Of a stretch of 64,000 nt of DNA, positions 15,621-23,532 are shown piece by piece. Made by a program: the position numbers and the translations under genes. The notes below the pieces were generated by a model that did not search any database, was not told the origin of the DNA, and worked only from the letters and a program-made list of their open reading frames with translations. Location: positions 124,001 through 188,000 of the forward strand of contig NZ_JBNYXW010000005.1 of the NCBI RefSeq assembly GCF_051380875.1. The letters are read 5' to 3'. The first letter of the stretch is position 1, and each line of letters opens with the position of its first letter. The stretch comes from Janthinobacterium sp051380875. GTDB taxonomy: Bacteria > Pseudomonadota > Gammaproteobacteria > Burkholderiales > Burkholderiaceae_D.

Positions 15621-17201
15621 ATGCGTAAATCGCTATTACTTTTGATGTCGTGCCTGATCCTCGCGGCATGTGATAAGACCCCGCCGGCATCGTCCGAGAA
15701 GCCGGTCGACGTGCTGCTGGTCGGCGCCGGCACCATGAGCGCCACCCTGGGCAGCATGCTCAAGGAACTCGACCCTTCGCTGACGATGGAAATGGTTGAG
15801 CGCCTCGATTCCGTGGCCGCCGAAAGCTCGGACGCGATGAATAACGCGGGCACGGGCCACTCGGCGTTTGCCGAACTGAACTACACGCCGGAAGCGGCCG
15901 ATGGCAGCATCGAGACCAAGAAAGCCGTCGATATCAACGAGCAATTCGAGATTTCCAAGCAGTTCTGGGCTTATCAGGTGGAAAAAAAGCACTTGGGCGC
16001 GCCGCAAACCTTCATCAACAACGTGCCGCACATGAGCTTTGTGTGGGGCGATGCCAATATTGCCTTCCTGCACAAGCGCTATGAAGCGATGCAAAAGCAA
16101 AACTTGTTCAAGGGCATGTTGTACTCGGAAGACCCGGCGCAGATCGAGCAGTGGGCGCCGCTGGTCATGCAAGGCCGCGACAAGAGCCAGAAAGTGGCGG
16201 CAACGCGCATGGAAATCGGTACCGACGTCAATTTCGGCAACCTCACGCGCGGCCTGGTCAGCTACCTGACGGGTAGTCAAGGCATGACATTGCACTTGCG
16301 CCATCAGGTGGAAGACATCCAGCGCGGCGCCGACGGCGTATGGAACGTGACGGTGAAAAACCTGGCCGATGGCAAGGAAAAGACCATGCGCGCCAAATTC
16401 GTCTTCATCGGTGCCGGCGGCGGGTCGCTGCCGCTGCTGGAAAAATCGGGTATTCCTGAAGCCAAGGGCTATGGCGGCGTGCCGGTGGGCGGCCAGTGGC
16501 TGGTCAGCACCAACCCGGAACTGGTGGCAGCGCATGCGGCCAAGGTTTACGGCAAGGCATCCGTCGGTTCGCCGCCGATGTCGGTGCCGCATCTGGACAC
16601 GCGCATCATCGACGGCAAGAAAGCCCTGCTGTTTGGCCCGTTCGCCACCTTCTCGACCAAGTTCCTGAAAAACGGTTCGTGGATCGACTTGCCGGCCTCG
16701 ATTGGCAGCGGCAACATCAAGCCCATGTTGCAAGCGGGCTACGACAATATTCCGCTGACCAAGTACCTGGTCGAGCAAGTGATGAACACGCCGGAAGACC
16801 GCCTGAAGACTCTGCGCGAATACTTGCCGAACGCCAAGATGGAAGACTGGACCCTGCAAAACGCGGGCCAGCGCGTGCAGATCGTCAAGGATGACCCAGT
16901 CAAAGGTGGCTTGTTGCAGTTCGGCACGGAAGTCGTCGGCGCCGCCGATGGCAGCATCGTCGCCCTGCTGGGTGCCTCGCCTGGCGCCTCGACCGCGCCA
17001 CCGATCATGATCAAAGTGCTGCAAACGGCATTCAAGGGCCGCCTGGCGACGCCGGAATGGCAAGCGAAGATGGTGGAAATGGTGCCGTCGTATGGCCAGA
17101 AGCTGAACAGCGATCCGGCCCTGGCGAATAAGATCCGCCAGCACAGCAGCGCGATCCTGGGCTTGAAAGCCATCACCCTCGACGTTCCTGCAGCTAATTA
17201 A
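15621..17201 (+). CDS. mqo: Malate:quinone oxidoreductase with a lipoprotein signal peptide
   Basis: The 526-residue protein oxidises malate to oxaloacetate and passes electrons to quinone. The FAD site is VDVLLVGAGTMSATLG (about residues 28-43), followed by family blocks MNNAGTGHSAF, MEIGTDVNFGNLTRGL, GAGGGSLPLL and the C-terminal LLGASPGASTAPPIM. The N-terminus is unusual: a basic and hydrophobic leader ends in a lipobox LAAC with Cys17, followed by Asp. Ordinary Mqo is a peripheral protein on the cytoplasmic face without a leader. Here the enzyme would be exported and lipid-anchored, with Asp at +2 favouring the inner membrane by the E. coli Lol rule. A remnant of the dispersed element follows the stop within 2 nt. 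Confidence 0.93.
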   Translation: MRKSLLLLMSCLILAACDKTPPASSEKPVDVLLVGAGTMSATLGSMLKELDPSLTMEMVERLDSVAAESSDAMNNAGTGHSAFAELNYTPEAADGSIETKKAVDINEQFEISKQFWAYQVEKKHLGAPQTFINNVPHMSFVWGDANIAFLHKRYEAMQKQNLFKGMLYSEDPAQIEQWAPLVMQGRDKSQKVAATRMEIGTDVNFGNLTRGLVSYLTGSQGMTLHLRHQVEDIQRGADGVWNVTVKNLADGKEKTMRAKFVFIGAGGGSLPLLEKSGIPEAKGYGGVPVGGQWLVSTNPELVAAHAAKVYGKASVGSPPMSVPHLDTRIIDGKKALLFGPFATFSTKFLKNGSWIDLPASIGSGNIKPMLQAGYDNIPLTKYLVEQVMNTPEDRLKTLREYLPNAKMEDWTLQNAGQRVQIVKDDPVKGGLLQFGTEVVGAADGSIVALLGASPGASTAPPIMIKVLQTAFKGRLATPEWQAKMVEMVPSYGQKLNSDPALANKIRQHSSAILGLKAITLDVPAAN

Positions 17202-17203
17202 CA

Positions 17204-17238
17204 CTTAACCAAACCTACTGCGCGTCGGTTTTGTTAGG
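17204..17238 (+). repeat. Dispersed structured element, internally deleted copy
   Basis: Two nt after the mqo stop, in sense orientation, the sequence CTTAACCAAACC-TACTGCGCG-TC-GGTTTTGTTAGG keeps both terminal arms and the CTACTGCGCG block of the element at 2061-2176 but lacks about 75 nt of core. The arms still pair, and where copy 1 has GG/CC this copy has AA/TT. Confidence 0.6.
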
Positions 17239-17285
17239 TGCCGAAACTGTCTGGATCTTTTAAAAGACAGTTTCTTGATGGAGTG

Positions 17286-17320
17286 AAAAAAAGGGGCAGC
17301 CTGGTCAGGCTGCCCCTTTT
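17286..17320. terminator. Bidirectional intrinsic terminator between mqo and rppH
   Basis: A perfect 10-bp stem GGGGCAGCCT/AGGCTGCCCC with a 4-nt loop is flanked by seven A on the left and four T on the right. It therefore ends the convergent transcripts from both strands, strongest for rppH (seven U). Confidence 0.9.
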
Positions 17321-17351
17321 GCGTGGGAGAGTGCATTCATGGTACGGCGCT

Positions 17352-17984
17352 CTACTCCTTGCCTGGCAAGAGCAGCTCCGGCGTGCGCCCTTCGGCGGCA
17401 GCGTCGTCGCAAGGCTTGGCCAGTGCCATACCGTCCTGCGCCCGGGGCGCATGTGGCTGGCGCAAGTAGCGCGAGGTATGGCGATGCGGCTGTTGCGCGC
17501 TGCCATGCACGGGCCAGGTCAGGAAACGGGACAGCTCCTGCAAGGCACGCTGGTACACATCGCGTTTAAATTCAATCACGACATCGAGCGGGACCCAGTA
17601 CTCATGCCAGCGCCAGGCGTCGAACTCGGGATGGTCGGTCAGGCGCAGATTGACGTCGTTATCGCGCGCGCACATTCTCAGCAGAAACCAAATCTGCTTC
17701 TGGCCACGGTAATGGCCGCGAATCTCGCGCTTGATGAAGTGGTCTGGCACTTCATAGCGCAGCCAGTCGCGGGTGCGGCCGACAATTTTGACGTGTTCCT
17801 GTCTGAGTCCGATTTCCTCTTCAAGTTCGCGAAACATGGCTTGTTCCGGTGTTTCGCCATATTTGATACCGCCTTGCGGAAACTGCCATGAGTGCTCGCG
17901 CACCCGCTTGCCCCACCACACCTCGTTCTGGGCGTTTAGCAGGATGATGCCGACGTTGGGCCGAAACCCTTCACGGTCGAGCAT
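17352..17984 (-). CDS. rppH: RNA pyrophosphohydrolase RppH (Nudix)
   Basis: The 210-residue protein starts MLDREGFRPNVGIILLN and carries the Nudix box GGIKYGETPEQAMFRELEEE-x-GL (about residues 37-60), close to E. coli RppH. The enzyme removes pyrophosphate from the 5' end of mRNA and so opens the way to decay. A C-terminal tail of about 45 residues beyond the catalytic domain is rich in His, Arg and Gln and probably disordered; the length exceeds the 176 residues of the E. coli protein. The ATG at 17984 is chosen since it gives the family N-terminus; a TTG four codons upstream is possible. It is divergent from proS, a neighbour pair common in Burkholderiales. Confidence 0.93.
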   Translation of the reverse strand: MLDREGFRPNVGIILLNAQNEVWWGKRVREHSWQFPQGGIKYGETPEQAMFRELEEEIGLRQEHVKIVGRTRDWLRYEVPDHFIKREIRGHYRGQKQIWFLLRMCARDNDVNLRLTDHPEFDAWRWHEYWVPLDVVIEFKRDVYQRALQELSRFLTWPVHGSAQQPHRHTSRYLRQPHAPRAQDGMALAKPCDDAAAEGRTPELLLPGKE

Positions 17985-18188
17985 AATGCACCTCAAACTT
18001 TCTGCGGCAGAGCGTCTTTTTTTACATAATTACCCACAACTCCGCAAGCCGGCAGCCTTTTCGGGGTGCGAAAAGGGCCGGAATCGCACCAATTGAGCGC
18101 ATTTGTGTAAAGTATGGACGCATCAGCCAGCTAATCCTTTAAAATTAGGTTGATTATAACCCTCTCTTTTTAAAAAGAATTCACCGTT

Positions 18189-19928
18189 ATGCGCGCCTCC
18201 CGTTTTTTTATTTCCACACTTAAAGATGCACCTTCTGACGCGGAAATCGTCAGCCACCAATTGATGATGCGTGCAGGCATGATCAAACGCCTCGGTTCCG
18301 GCATCTATACCTACATGCCGATGGGCCTGCGCGTGATCCGCAAGGTGGAAGCCATCATCCGTGACGAGATGAACAAAGCTGCCGGCATCGAACTGCTGAT
18401 GCCGCTCGTGCAGCCGGCCGAACTGTGGCAGGAGACGGGCCGCTGGACCAAGATGGGCGACGAACTGATGCGCGTGAAAGACCGCCACGGCCGCGAATAC
18501 GCGATCCAGCCGACATCGGAAGAAGTCATCACAGACGTCGTGCGCACGGAAATCAAGTCCTACCGCCAGCTGCCGTTGAATTTTTATCATATCCAGACCA
18601 AGTTCCGCGACGAGCGCCGTCCCCGCTTCGGTCTGATGCGTGGCCGCGAATTCACCATGAAGGACGCCTACTCGTTCGACCGCGACCTGGCTGGCATGCA
18701 AGCGTCGTACAAGGTCATGTTCGACGCCTACACGCGCATCTTCACGCGTTTCGGCTTGAAATTTCGCGCCGTGGCGGCCGACAACGGCGCCATTGGCGGT
18801 TCCGGTTCGCATGAATTCCACGTCATCGCCCACACGGGCGAAGATGCACTCGTGTACTGCCCGACGTCTGATTACGCGGCCAACATGGAAGCGGCCGAAG
18901 CGCTGCCGCCAGTGGGCGAGCGCGCCGTCGGCGTCCAGGCATTGACGAAAACAGCCACGCCGGACACCGTCAAGTGCGAAACCGTGGCTACCTTGCTGGG
19001 TCTAGCCTTGGCGCAAACCGTGAAAACCATCGCCCTGACGGTGGAAACCACGGGTAAGGACGAAAAAGTCACGAAACAGCACTTCATGCTGCTGCTGCGC
19101 GGCGACCATGAACTGAACGACATCAAGGTGGGCAAGGTTGCCGGCTTGGCAGGTCACCGTTTCTCGACGGAAGCGGAAATCCTGGAAGTGTATGGCACGA
19201 TCCCTGGCTACCTGGGCCCGATCGGCACGCAAGCGCCTGTCACCGTGGTGGCAGACCGTACGGTTGCCCATATGCATGATTTTGTGTGCGGCGCGAATGC
19301 GGCCGGCTTCCACTACACGGGCGCCAACTGGGGCCGCGACGTAGCCGAGCCTGCCATCGTGGCCGACTTGCGCAATGTCGTCGCCGGCGACGCTTCGCCG
19401 GACGGCCAGGGCGTACTGGCCGTCGAGCGCGGCATCGAAGTGGGCCACGTGTTCCAGCTGGGTACGGCGTACTCGGAAAGCATGAAAGCCACCTTCCTCG
19501 ATGAAAACGGCAAACCGGCGCCATTGCAGATGGGTTGCTACGGTATCGGCGTGACGCGTATCCTGGGCGCCGCCATCGAACAGAACTTCGATGACAAGGG
19601 CATCATCTGGCCCGCTTCCATCGCGCCATTTGAGGTGGTGCTGTGCCCGATGGGCATGGATCGCAGCGAAATGGTCAAGGAAGAGACGGAGAAGCTGTAC
19701 GCGGCCCTGCAAGGCGCTGGCGTCGATGTCATCGTCGACGACCGTGGACAGCGCCCGGGCGCCATGTTTGCTGACTGGGAACTGATTGGCGTGCCGCACC
19801 GCATCGTCATCGGCGAGCGGGGCCTGAAAGAAGGCAAGCTGGAATACCAGGGCCGCCGCGACCTTGAGGCCACTGGCGTGGCGCCGGACGAGATCGTCGC
19901 CTTCATCCAGGGCAAAATGGCGCAGTGA
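18189..19928 (+). CDS. proS: Prolyl-tRNA synthetase, bacterial type with editing domain
   Basis: The 579-residue class II synthetase begins MRASRFFISTLKDAPSDAEI. Motif 2 (TKFRDERRPRFGLMRGREF), the long inserted editing domain (about residues 225-400) and motif 3 (YGIGVTRILGA) are all present, followed by the anticodon-binding domain. It charges tRNA-Pro in the cytoplasm. The last codons overlap the GTG start of the transglycosylase gene by 4 nt, so the two are co-translated. The start ATG is the first after a long gap and matches the family N-terminus. Confidence 0.97.
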   Translation: MRASRFFISTLKDAPSDAEIVSHQLMMRAGMIKRLGSGIYTYMPMGLRVIRKVEAIIRDEMNKAAGIELLMPLVQPAELWQETGRWTKMGDELMRVKDRHGREYAIQPTSEEVITDVVRTEIKSYRQLPLNFYHIQTKFRDERRPRFGLMRGREFTMKDAYSFDRDLAGMQASYKVMFDAYTRIFTRFGLKFRAVAADNGAIGGSGSHEFHVIAHTGEDALVYCPTSDYAANMEAAEALPPVGERAVGVQALTKTATPDTVKCETVATLLGLALAQTVKTIALTVETTGKDEKVTKQHFMLLLRGDHELNDIKVGKVAGLAGHRFSTEAEILEVYGTIPGYLGPIGTQAPVTVVADRTVAHMHDFVCGANAAGFHYTGANWGRDVAEPAIVADLRNVVAGDASPDGQGVLAVERGIEVGHVFQLGTAYSESMKATFLDENGKPAPLQMGCYGIGVTRILGAAIEQNFDDKGIIWPASIAPFEVVLCPMGMDRSEMVKEETEKLYAALQGAGVDVIVDDRGQRPGAMFADWELIGVPHRIVIGERGLKEGKLEYQGRRDLEATGVAPDEIVAFIQGKMAQ

Positions 19929-20551
19929 AGCGCATGCAAGTAAGCAACACGGCCGGCGCCCTCGTGCTGGCCGCCTGCCTGGCCTGCGCCTCCCCGGCGC
20001 AGGCCGGTAACCAGAAGGAGGAGGCGCTGGCCGACTCCGTCCGCCTGGCACTGTCCCACGCGATCCGCGACGAACGCCCGCCGCAAGCCAGATTTTCTAC
20101 CTCCGCCGACTTGCAACGCTACCAGCAATGGCTGGCGCAGATGTCGCAACGCCTGCAGCGCAAGCTGCCCGACGCGCAGTTGCGCACGGAATTTCTGGAA
20201 ACTGTCTGGTATGAAGCGCGCCGCGCGGGGCTGGAGCCAGCCCTGGTGCTGGGATTGATCCAGGTCGAGTCGGCGTACCGCAAATATGCCGTCTCGCTGG
20301 CCGGCGCACGGGGCTACATGCAGGTGATGCCGTTCTGGACGGGCGTCATCGGCGATAGCGACCGCAGCAAGCTGTTCCACATGCAAACGAATTTGCGCTA
20401 CGGCTGCGCCATTTTGCGCATGTACCTGGACATGGAAAAAGGCGATGTGTACCTGGCCCTGGGCCGCTACAACGGCAGCCGGGGGCGGGCCGAGTATCCG
20501 AATGCGGTGCGTGCCGCGTGGAAACTGTGGGAATTCAAGCCCGCTGGGTGA
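19925..20551 (+). CDS. Lytic transglycosylase (SLT-type), exported
   Basis: The protein has about 208 residues with a signal peptide ending near AQA-GNQ (residue 28). The SLT domain contains the catalytic Glu in LGLIQVESAYRKYAVS, the GARGYMQVMPFW motif (normally GLMQ) and the closing YNGSRGRAEYPNAV. It cleaves peptidoglycan in the periplasm with formation of anhydro-muropeptides. The GTG start overlaps the proS stop (GTGA); an ATG three codons later would give the same mature protein. The proS-transglycosylase pair is typical for Burkholderiales. Confidence 0.88.
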   Translation: MKRMQVSNTAGALVLAACLACASPAQAGNQKEEALADSVRLALSHAIRDERPPQARFSTSADLQRYQQWLAQMSQRLQRKLPDAQLRTEFLETVWYEARRAGLEPALVLGLIQVESAYRKYAVSLAGARGYMQVMPFWTGVIGDSDRSKLFHMQTNLRYGCAILRMYLDMEKGDVYLALGRYNGSRGRAEYPNAVRAAWKLWEFKPAG

Positions 20552-20633
20552 TGTTTATCAGTTTTTGCGCGAATCAATGTTGGCGCGCAAAATGTGCAGG
20601 GCAAGGTATTGCAACGCCGCCATGCGCATTTTG

Positions 20634-20670
20634 CAAAAAAATGCCCCGCTCGCAGTGATGCGGCGGGGCA
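20634..20670 (-). terminator. Intrinsic terminator of the SWIB-domain gene
   Basis: Read on the minus strand, TGCCCCGC pairs with GCGGGGCA across a 13-nt loop and is followed by seven T. It lies 34 nt beyond the stop of the gene at 20704. Its plus-strand reading has no T run, so it works for the SWIB gene. Confidence 0.85.
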
Positions 20671-20703
20671 CTCGCACGGCGATAACGCCCTGCGCGTATC
20701 GGA

Positions 20704-21105
20704 TTATTTCAAATGATCGGAGATGAGCTTCGTCATTTCAAACATGGAGACTTGGGCTTTGCCGCCAAAAACGGCTTTCAGCTTGTCGTCTGCATTGATC
20801 ATGCGGCGGTTGGCCGGATCTTGCAGATCGAGTTTTTTGATGTAATCCCATACCTTTTTGGTCACTTCAGTGCGCGGCAATGGTGCTGCGCCAACAACGG
20901 CGGCCAGATCTTTCGATGGCGTCATTGCTTTCATGAATGCTGCGTTTGGCTTGCGTGGTGTTGCCGGTGCTGCCGCTTTCTTCGCCGCTGCTGGTTTAGC
21001 TGCTGCTGCTTTGGCTGCGGGTGCTGCTTTCTTGGCGGCTGCAGGCTTGGCTGCTGCTGCTGCTTTGGCTGGCGCTGCTACTGGGGTTTTTTTGGCTGTT
21101 GCCAT
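20704..21105 (-). CDS. SWIB/MDM2-domain protein with Lys/Ala-rich histone-like tail
   Basis: The 133-residue protein has an N-terminal half of Ala, Lys and Pro repeats (AKPAAAKKAAPAAK type, residues 1-50), like bacterial histone H1-like proteins. The C-terminal SWIB domain has LPRTEVTKKVWDYIKKLDLQDPANRRMINAD. SWIB proteins with basic tails are common in Burkholderiales and Chlamydiae and are thought to act in DNA binding or chromosome compaction; the exact role is not established. It stands alone between convergent and same-direction neighbours, with a clear terminator. The low-complexity tail resembles the protein at 35342. Confidence 0.92.
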   Translation of the reverse strand: MATAKKTPVAAPAKAAAAAKPAAAKKAAPAAKAAAAKPAAAKKAAAPATPRKPNAAFMKAMTPSKDLAAVVGAAPLPRTEVTKKVWDYIKKLDLQDPANRRMINADDKLKAVFGGKAQVSMFEMTKLISDHLK

Positions 21106-21410
21106 CTTCGAGCCTCCTTAACAAACACATGGGAAATTGCGCAATTAATCGCACGGCTAATATTGGTGTGGATTTACCTAGTATGCAAGTGTTTTTCACG
21201 TTTTCACGAGGAAAAAGCAGGGAAATGAGTGCGCTGTCGCCCGGGCGCACCGCTTGGGGGCGTAGAAGCGTGTTTTTGCCCGTAAATGGCATGCTTGCTG
21301 GCTATGCGGGGAGGGGGCTGCGGGGGGGAGGAGGGAAGGCATGCCGGAAGCCATGGAAATGCATTCCGGCACTATTTAGAAAGATGTTTTACTTGAATAC
21401 GCGGCGTAAA
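21106..21410. other. Gene-free stretch upstream of the SWIB gene
   Basis: These 305 bases hold the promoter and ribosome site (GGAGG) of the SWIB gene at the left edge and otherwise show G-runs and no coding potential. The dispersed element begins at 21411. No specific operator was recognised. Confidence 0.5.
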
Positions 21411-21530
21411 GAAGGCATTCAAAATCGTAGCGAGCGGGGATGATTTGTGGCCGAGAAGCGCAACCGCACTTCGGTGCGGTGAGCATCGCCGGCCGCAAAG
21501 CGCGCCGCGCAGTAGATTTTGAAGCCTTTC
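21411..21530 (-). repeat. Dispersed structured 3'-UTR element, copy 2
   Basis: This 120-nt element lies 21 nt after the ffh stop in ffh sense. Its arms pair nearly perfectly (GATTTTGAA/TTCAAAATC with flanking GCC/GGC). The central hairpin at 21463-21480 is ACCGCAC-TTCG-GTGCGGT, a stable tetraloop. The conserved blocks are the same as in copy 1. A further copy of the arm sequence GGCTTCAAAATC occurs between the element and the ffh stop (21540-21551). Confidence 0.8.
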
Positions 21531-21551
21531 CTCATCGCCGATTTTGAAGCC

Positions 21552-22919
21552 TTACTTCATGCCAGGCATCATGCCCTTCATGCTGCGCATCATCTTCATC
21601 ATGCCGCCGCCCGACAATTTCTTCATCATCGTTTGCATTTGCTCGAATTGCGTCAGCATGCGGTTCACTTCCTGCACCTGCACGCCGGCGCCGGCGGCGA
21701 TGCGGCGCTTGCGCGTGGCCTTGATCAGTTCAGGCTTGGCGCGTTCCTTCGGCGTCATCGAGTCGATGATGCCGCACATGCGGCGCACCTGCTTGTCCGC
21801 TTGATCCATGTTCTTGCCGCCTGCGGCCTGCTGGAACTGCGCTGGCAGCTTGTCCATCAGGTTGGCCATGCCGCCCATTTTCTTCATCTGGCCCAGTTGC
21901 GCCTTGAAGTCGTTCATGTCGAACTTGCCGCCGACCTTGATTTTTTGCGCCAGATCGGCCGCAGCCTTGCTGTCGACGCCCTTGCGCGCCTCTTCCACCA
22001 GGGCCAGGATGTCGCCCATGCCCAGGATGCGGTTGGCCATGCGGGTTGGATCGAACGCTTCCAGGCCGTCGAGTTTTTCCGAAACACCGGCAAACTTGAT
22101 CGGCTTACCCGTAATGTGGCGTACCGACAGGGCGGCACCGCCGCGCGCATCGCCATCGAGCTTGGTCAGAACGATACCAGTCAGTGGCAGTGCATCATTG
22201 AAGGCCTTGGCCGTGTTGATGGCATCCTGGCCCAGCATGGCGTCGACGACAAACAGGGTTTCGATCGGCTTCACGGCGCCGTGGATGGCGGCGATTTCGC
22301 GCATCATCTCTTCGTCGATACCCAGGCGGCCCGCAGTATCGATGATCAGCACGTCGTGATAATGCTTCTTGGCCCAGTCCAGCGCAGCGAGGGCGATATC
22401 GACCGGCTTGTCGGTGCTGGAAGACGGGAAGAAGTCTGCGCCGACCTGGGCGGTCACCGATTGCAGCTGGGCGATCGCGGCGGGACGGTACACGTCGGCC
22501 GAGACGGTCAGCACCTTCTTCTTTTTTTCTTCCTTCAGGTATTTCGCCAGCTTGCCGACGGTGGTGGTTTTACCCACACCCTGCAAACCGGCCATCAGGA
22601 TGATGGCGGGCGGCTGCTGGGCAAAGCTGATCTGCGACGCTTCCGGCCCCAGGTCGGCGCCCATCAGGGCGGCCAGTTCGCGCTGCACCACGCCGACCAG
22701 GGCCTGGCCGGGCGTGAGCGAGGAAATGACATCCTCGCCCATGGCTTTTTCTTTGACTTTGGCGATGAATTCGCGCACGGCGGGCAGGGCGACGTCGGCT
22801 TCGAGCAGCGCCAGGCGCACTTCGCGCAGCATGTCTGCGGTGTTCGCTTCGGTCAAGCGCGCCTCGCCGCGCATGGTCTTGACGACTTTGGCAAGCCGTT
22901 GGGTGAGATTATCTAGCAT
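21552..22919 (-). CDS. ffh: Signal recognition particle GTPase Ffh
   Basis: The 455-residue protein has N, G and M domains in order. G1 is GLQGVGKTTTVGKL (about residues 103-116), G3 is DTAGRLG, and G4 and the following loop are TKLDGDARGGAALS. The Met-rich M domain (MKKMGGMANLMDKL, GGMMKMMRSMKGMMPGMK) binds 4.5S RNA and signal sequences. It targets inner-membrane proteins co-translationally. The 4.5S RNA gene is not in this window. In E. coli and many relatives ffh is divergent from ypjD; here about 4 kb separates them. Confidence 0.97.
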   Translation of the reverse strand: MLDNLTQRLAKVVKTMRGEARLTEANTADMLREVRLALLEADVALPAVREFIAKVKEKAMGEDVISSLTPGQALVGVVQRELAALMGADLGPEASQISFAQQPPAIILMAGLQGVGKTTTVGKLAKYLKEEKKKKVLTVSADVYRPAAIAQLQSVTAQVGADFFPSSSTDKPVDIALAALDWAKKHYHDVLIIDTAGRLGIDEEMMREIAAIHGAVKPIETLFVVDAMLGQDAINTAKAFNDALPLTGIVLTKLDGDARGGAALSVRHITGKPIKFAGVSEKLDGLEAFDPTRMANRILGMGDILALVEEARKGVDSKAAADLAQKIKVGGKFDMNDFKAQLGQMKKMGGMANLMDKLPAQFQQAAGGKNMDQADKQVRRMCGIIDSMTPKERAKPELIKATRKRRIAAGAGVQVQEVNRMLTQFEQMQTMMKKLSGGGMMKMMRSMKGMMPGMK

Positions 22920-23253
22920 GATGAACCTGCAATGGAAAGCTTGGGAGTGGGCGGCGCAAGCCGGACGATGGGCGCCATTTTACCCCATCGCGGGGGCCTG
23001 GCGCTCCCCTGCTGCACAGGCCGATGGCCGGACTGTTTTTCATTTACTTGGTATTTCTGGCAATGCCGCGATTGCAGGAAAGGCACGAAGCCGGTTAGAA
23101 TGCGAATAATTCTTATTTACATTTTATGGCGCGCCGCGCCTGACCGGAAAGGGGTGCCATGTCGGCCGCCGATTTTACCCAGCAATATGTTCAATATATG
23201 CAGTATATGCAGTGCCGCCTGGCACAACCGCAGTTGTCAGGGACACCGCAACG
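22920..23253. other. Gene-free stretch between ffh and the PepSY operon
   Basis: The 334-nt divergent gap should hold the promoters of ffh and of the DUF3649-PepSY-DUF3325 operon. The only recognised motif is the Fur-like site at 23101-23115. A coding frame crosses the region in the frame of the PepSY gene, but its N-terminal part has no protein-like character. Confidence 0.5.
23101..23115 (+). promoter_or_regulatory. Putative Fur box upstream of the PepSY iron operon
   Basis: TGCGAATAATTCTTA matches the 7-1-7 Fur consensus TGATAATGATTATCA at 10-11 of 15 positions and is embedded in an A+T-rich promoter-like stretch about 139 nt before the first gene. It is weaker than the site at 1955, but the function of the operon fits iron control. 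Confidence 0.5.
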
Positions 23254-23532
23254 ATGAAATCGGCCAACATGATGTTGTTTTCACGCGTGCTCGCTGCCGT
23301 CTTCGGCGGCTACGCGCTGACGTCCGGCGTGGCCGTGCTGCTGTCGGCCGTGCTGCCTATGTTGCGCGCCGAAGCCGTGCTGACGGCCACCCTGAGCGCC
23401 TTTGTCGTTTACACCTGCGCCGTTATCTGGGTCTTTGCCGTGCAAGACCTGCGCCGTGTCTGGATCGGCATGCTGCTGCCGGCCATCCTGTGCGGCGGCA
23501 CCGGCATGCTCCTGTCGCGCGGTGCAGCATGA
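23254..23532 (+). CDS. DUF3649 small membrane protein (iron-uptake-associated)
   Basis: The 92-residue protein has three hydrophobic segments (about 10-32, 40-62 and 68-88) and resembles the DUF3649 family found next to PepSY and DUF3325 genes in iron-uptake loci. The ATG at 23254 is selected because the stretch upstream of it is not membrane-like. Its stop overlaps the start of the PepSY gene by 4 nt (ATGA). The biochemical role is unknown; the association suggests a periplasmic or inner-membrane ferric-siderophore reduction complex. Confidence 0.78.
   Translation: MKSANMMLFSRVLAAVFGGYALTSGVAVLLSAVLPMLRAEAVLTATLSAFVVYTCAVIWVFAVQDLRRVWIGMLLPAILCGGTGMLLSRGAA

Noticed and set aside
15347..15690. 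Several short open frames on both strands upstream of and overlapping the mqo start
   Set aside because: None has a ribosome site or recognisable motif, and the region contains strong inverted repeats that look regulatory.
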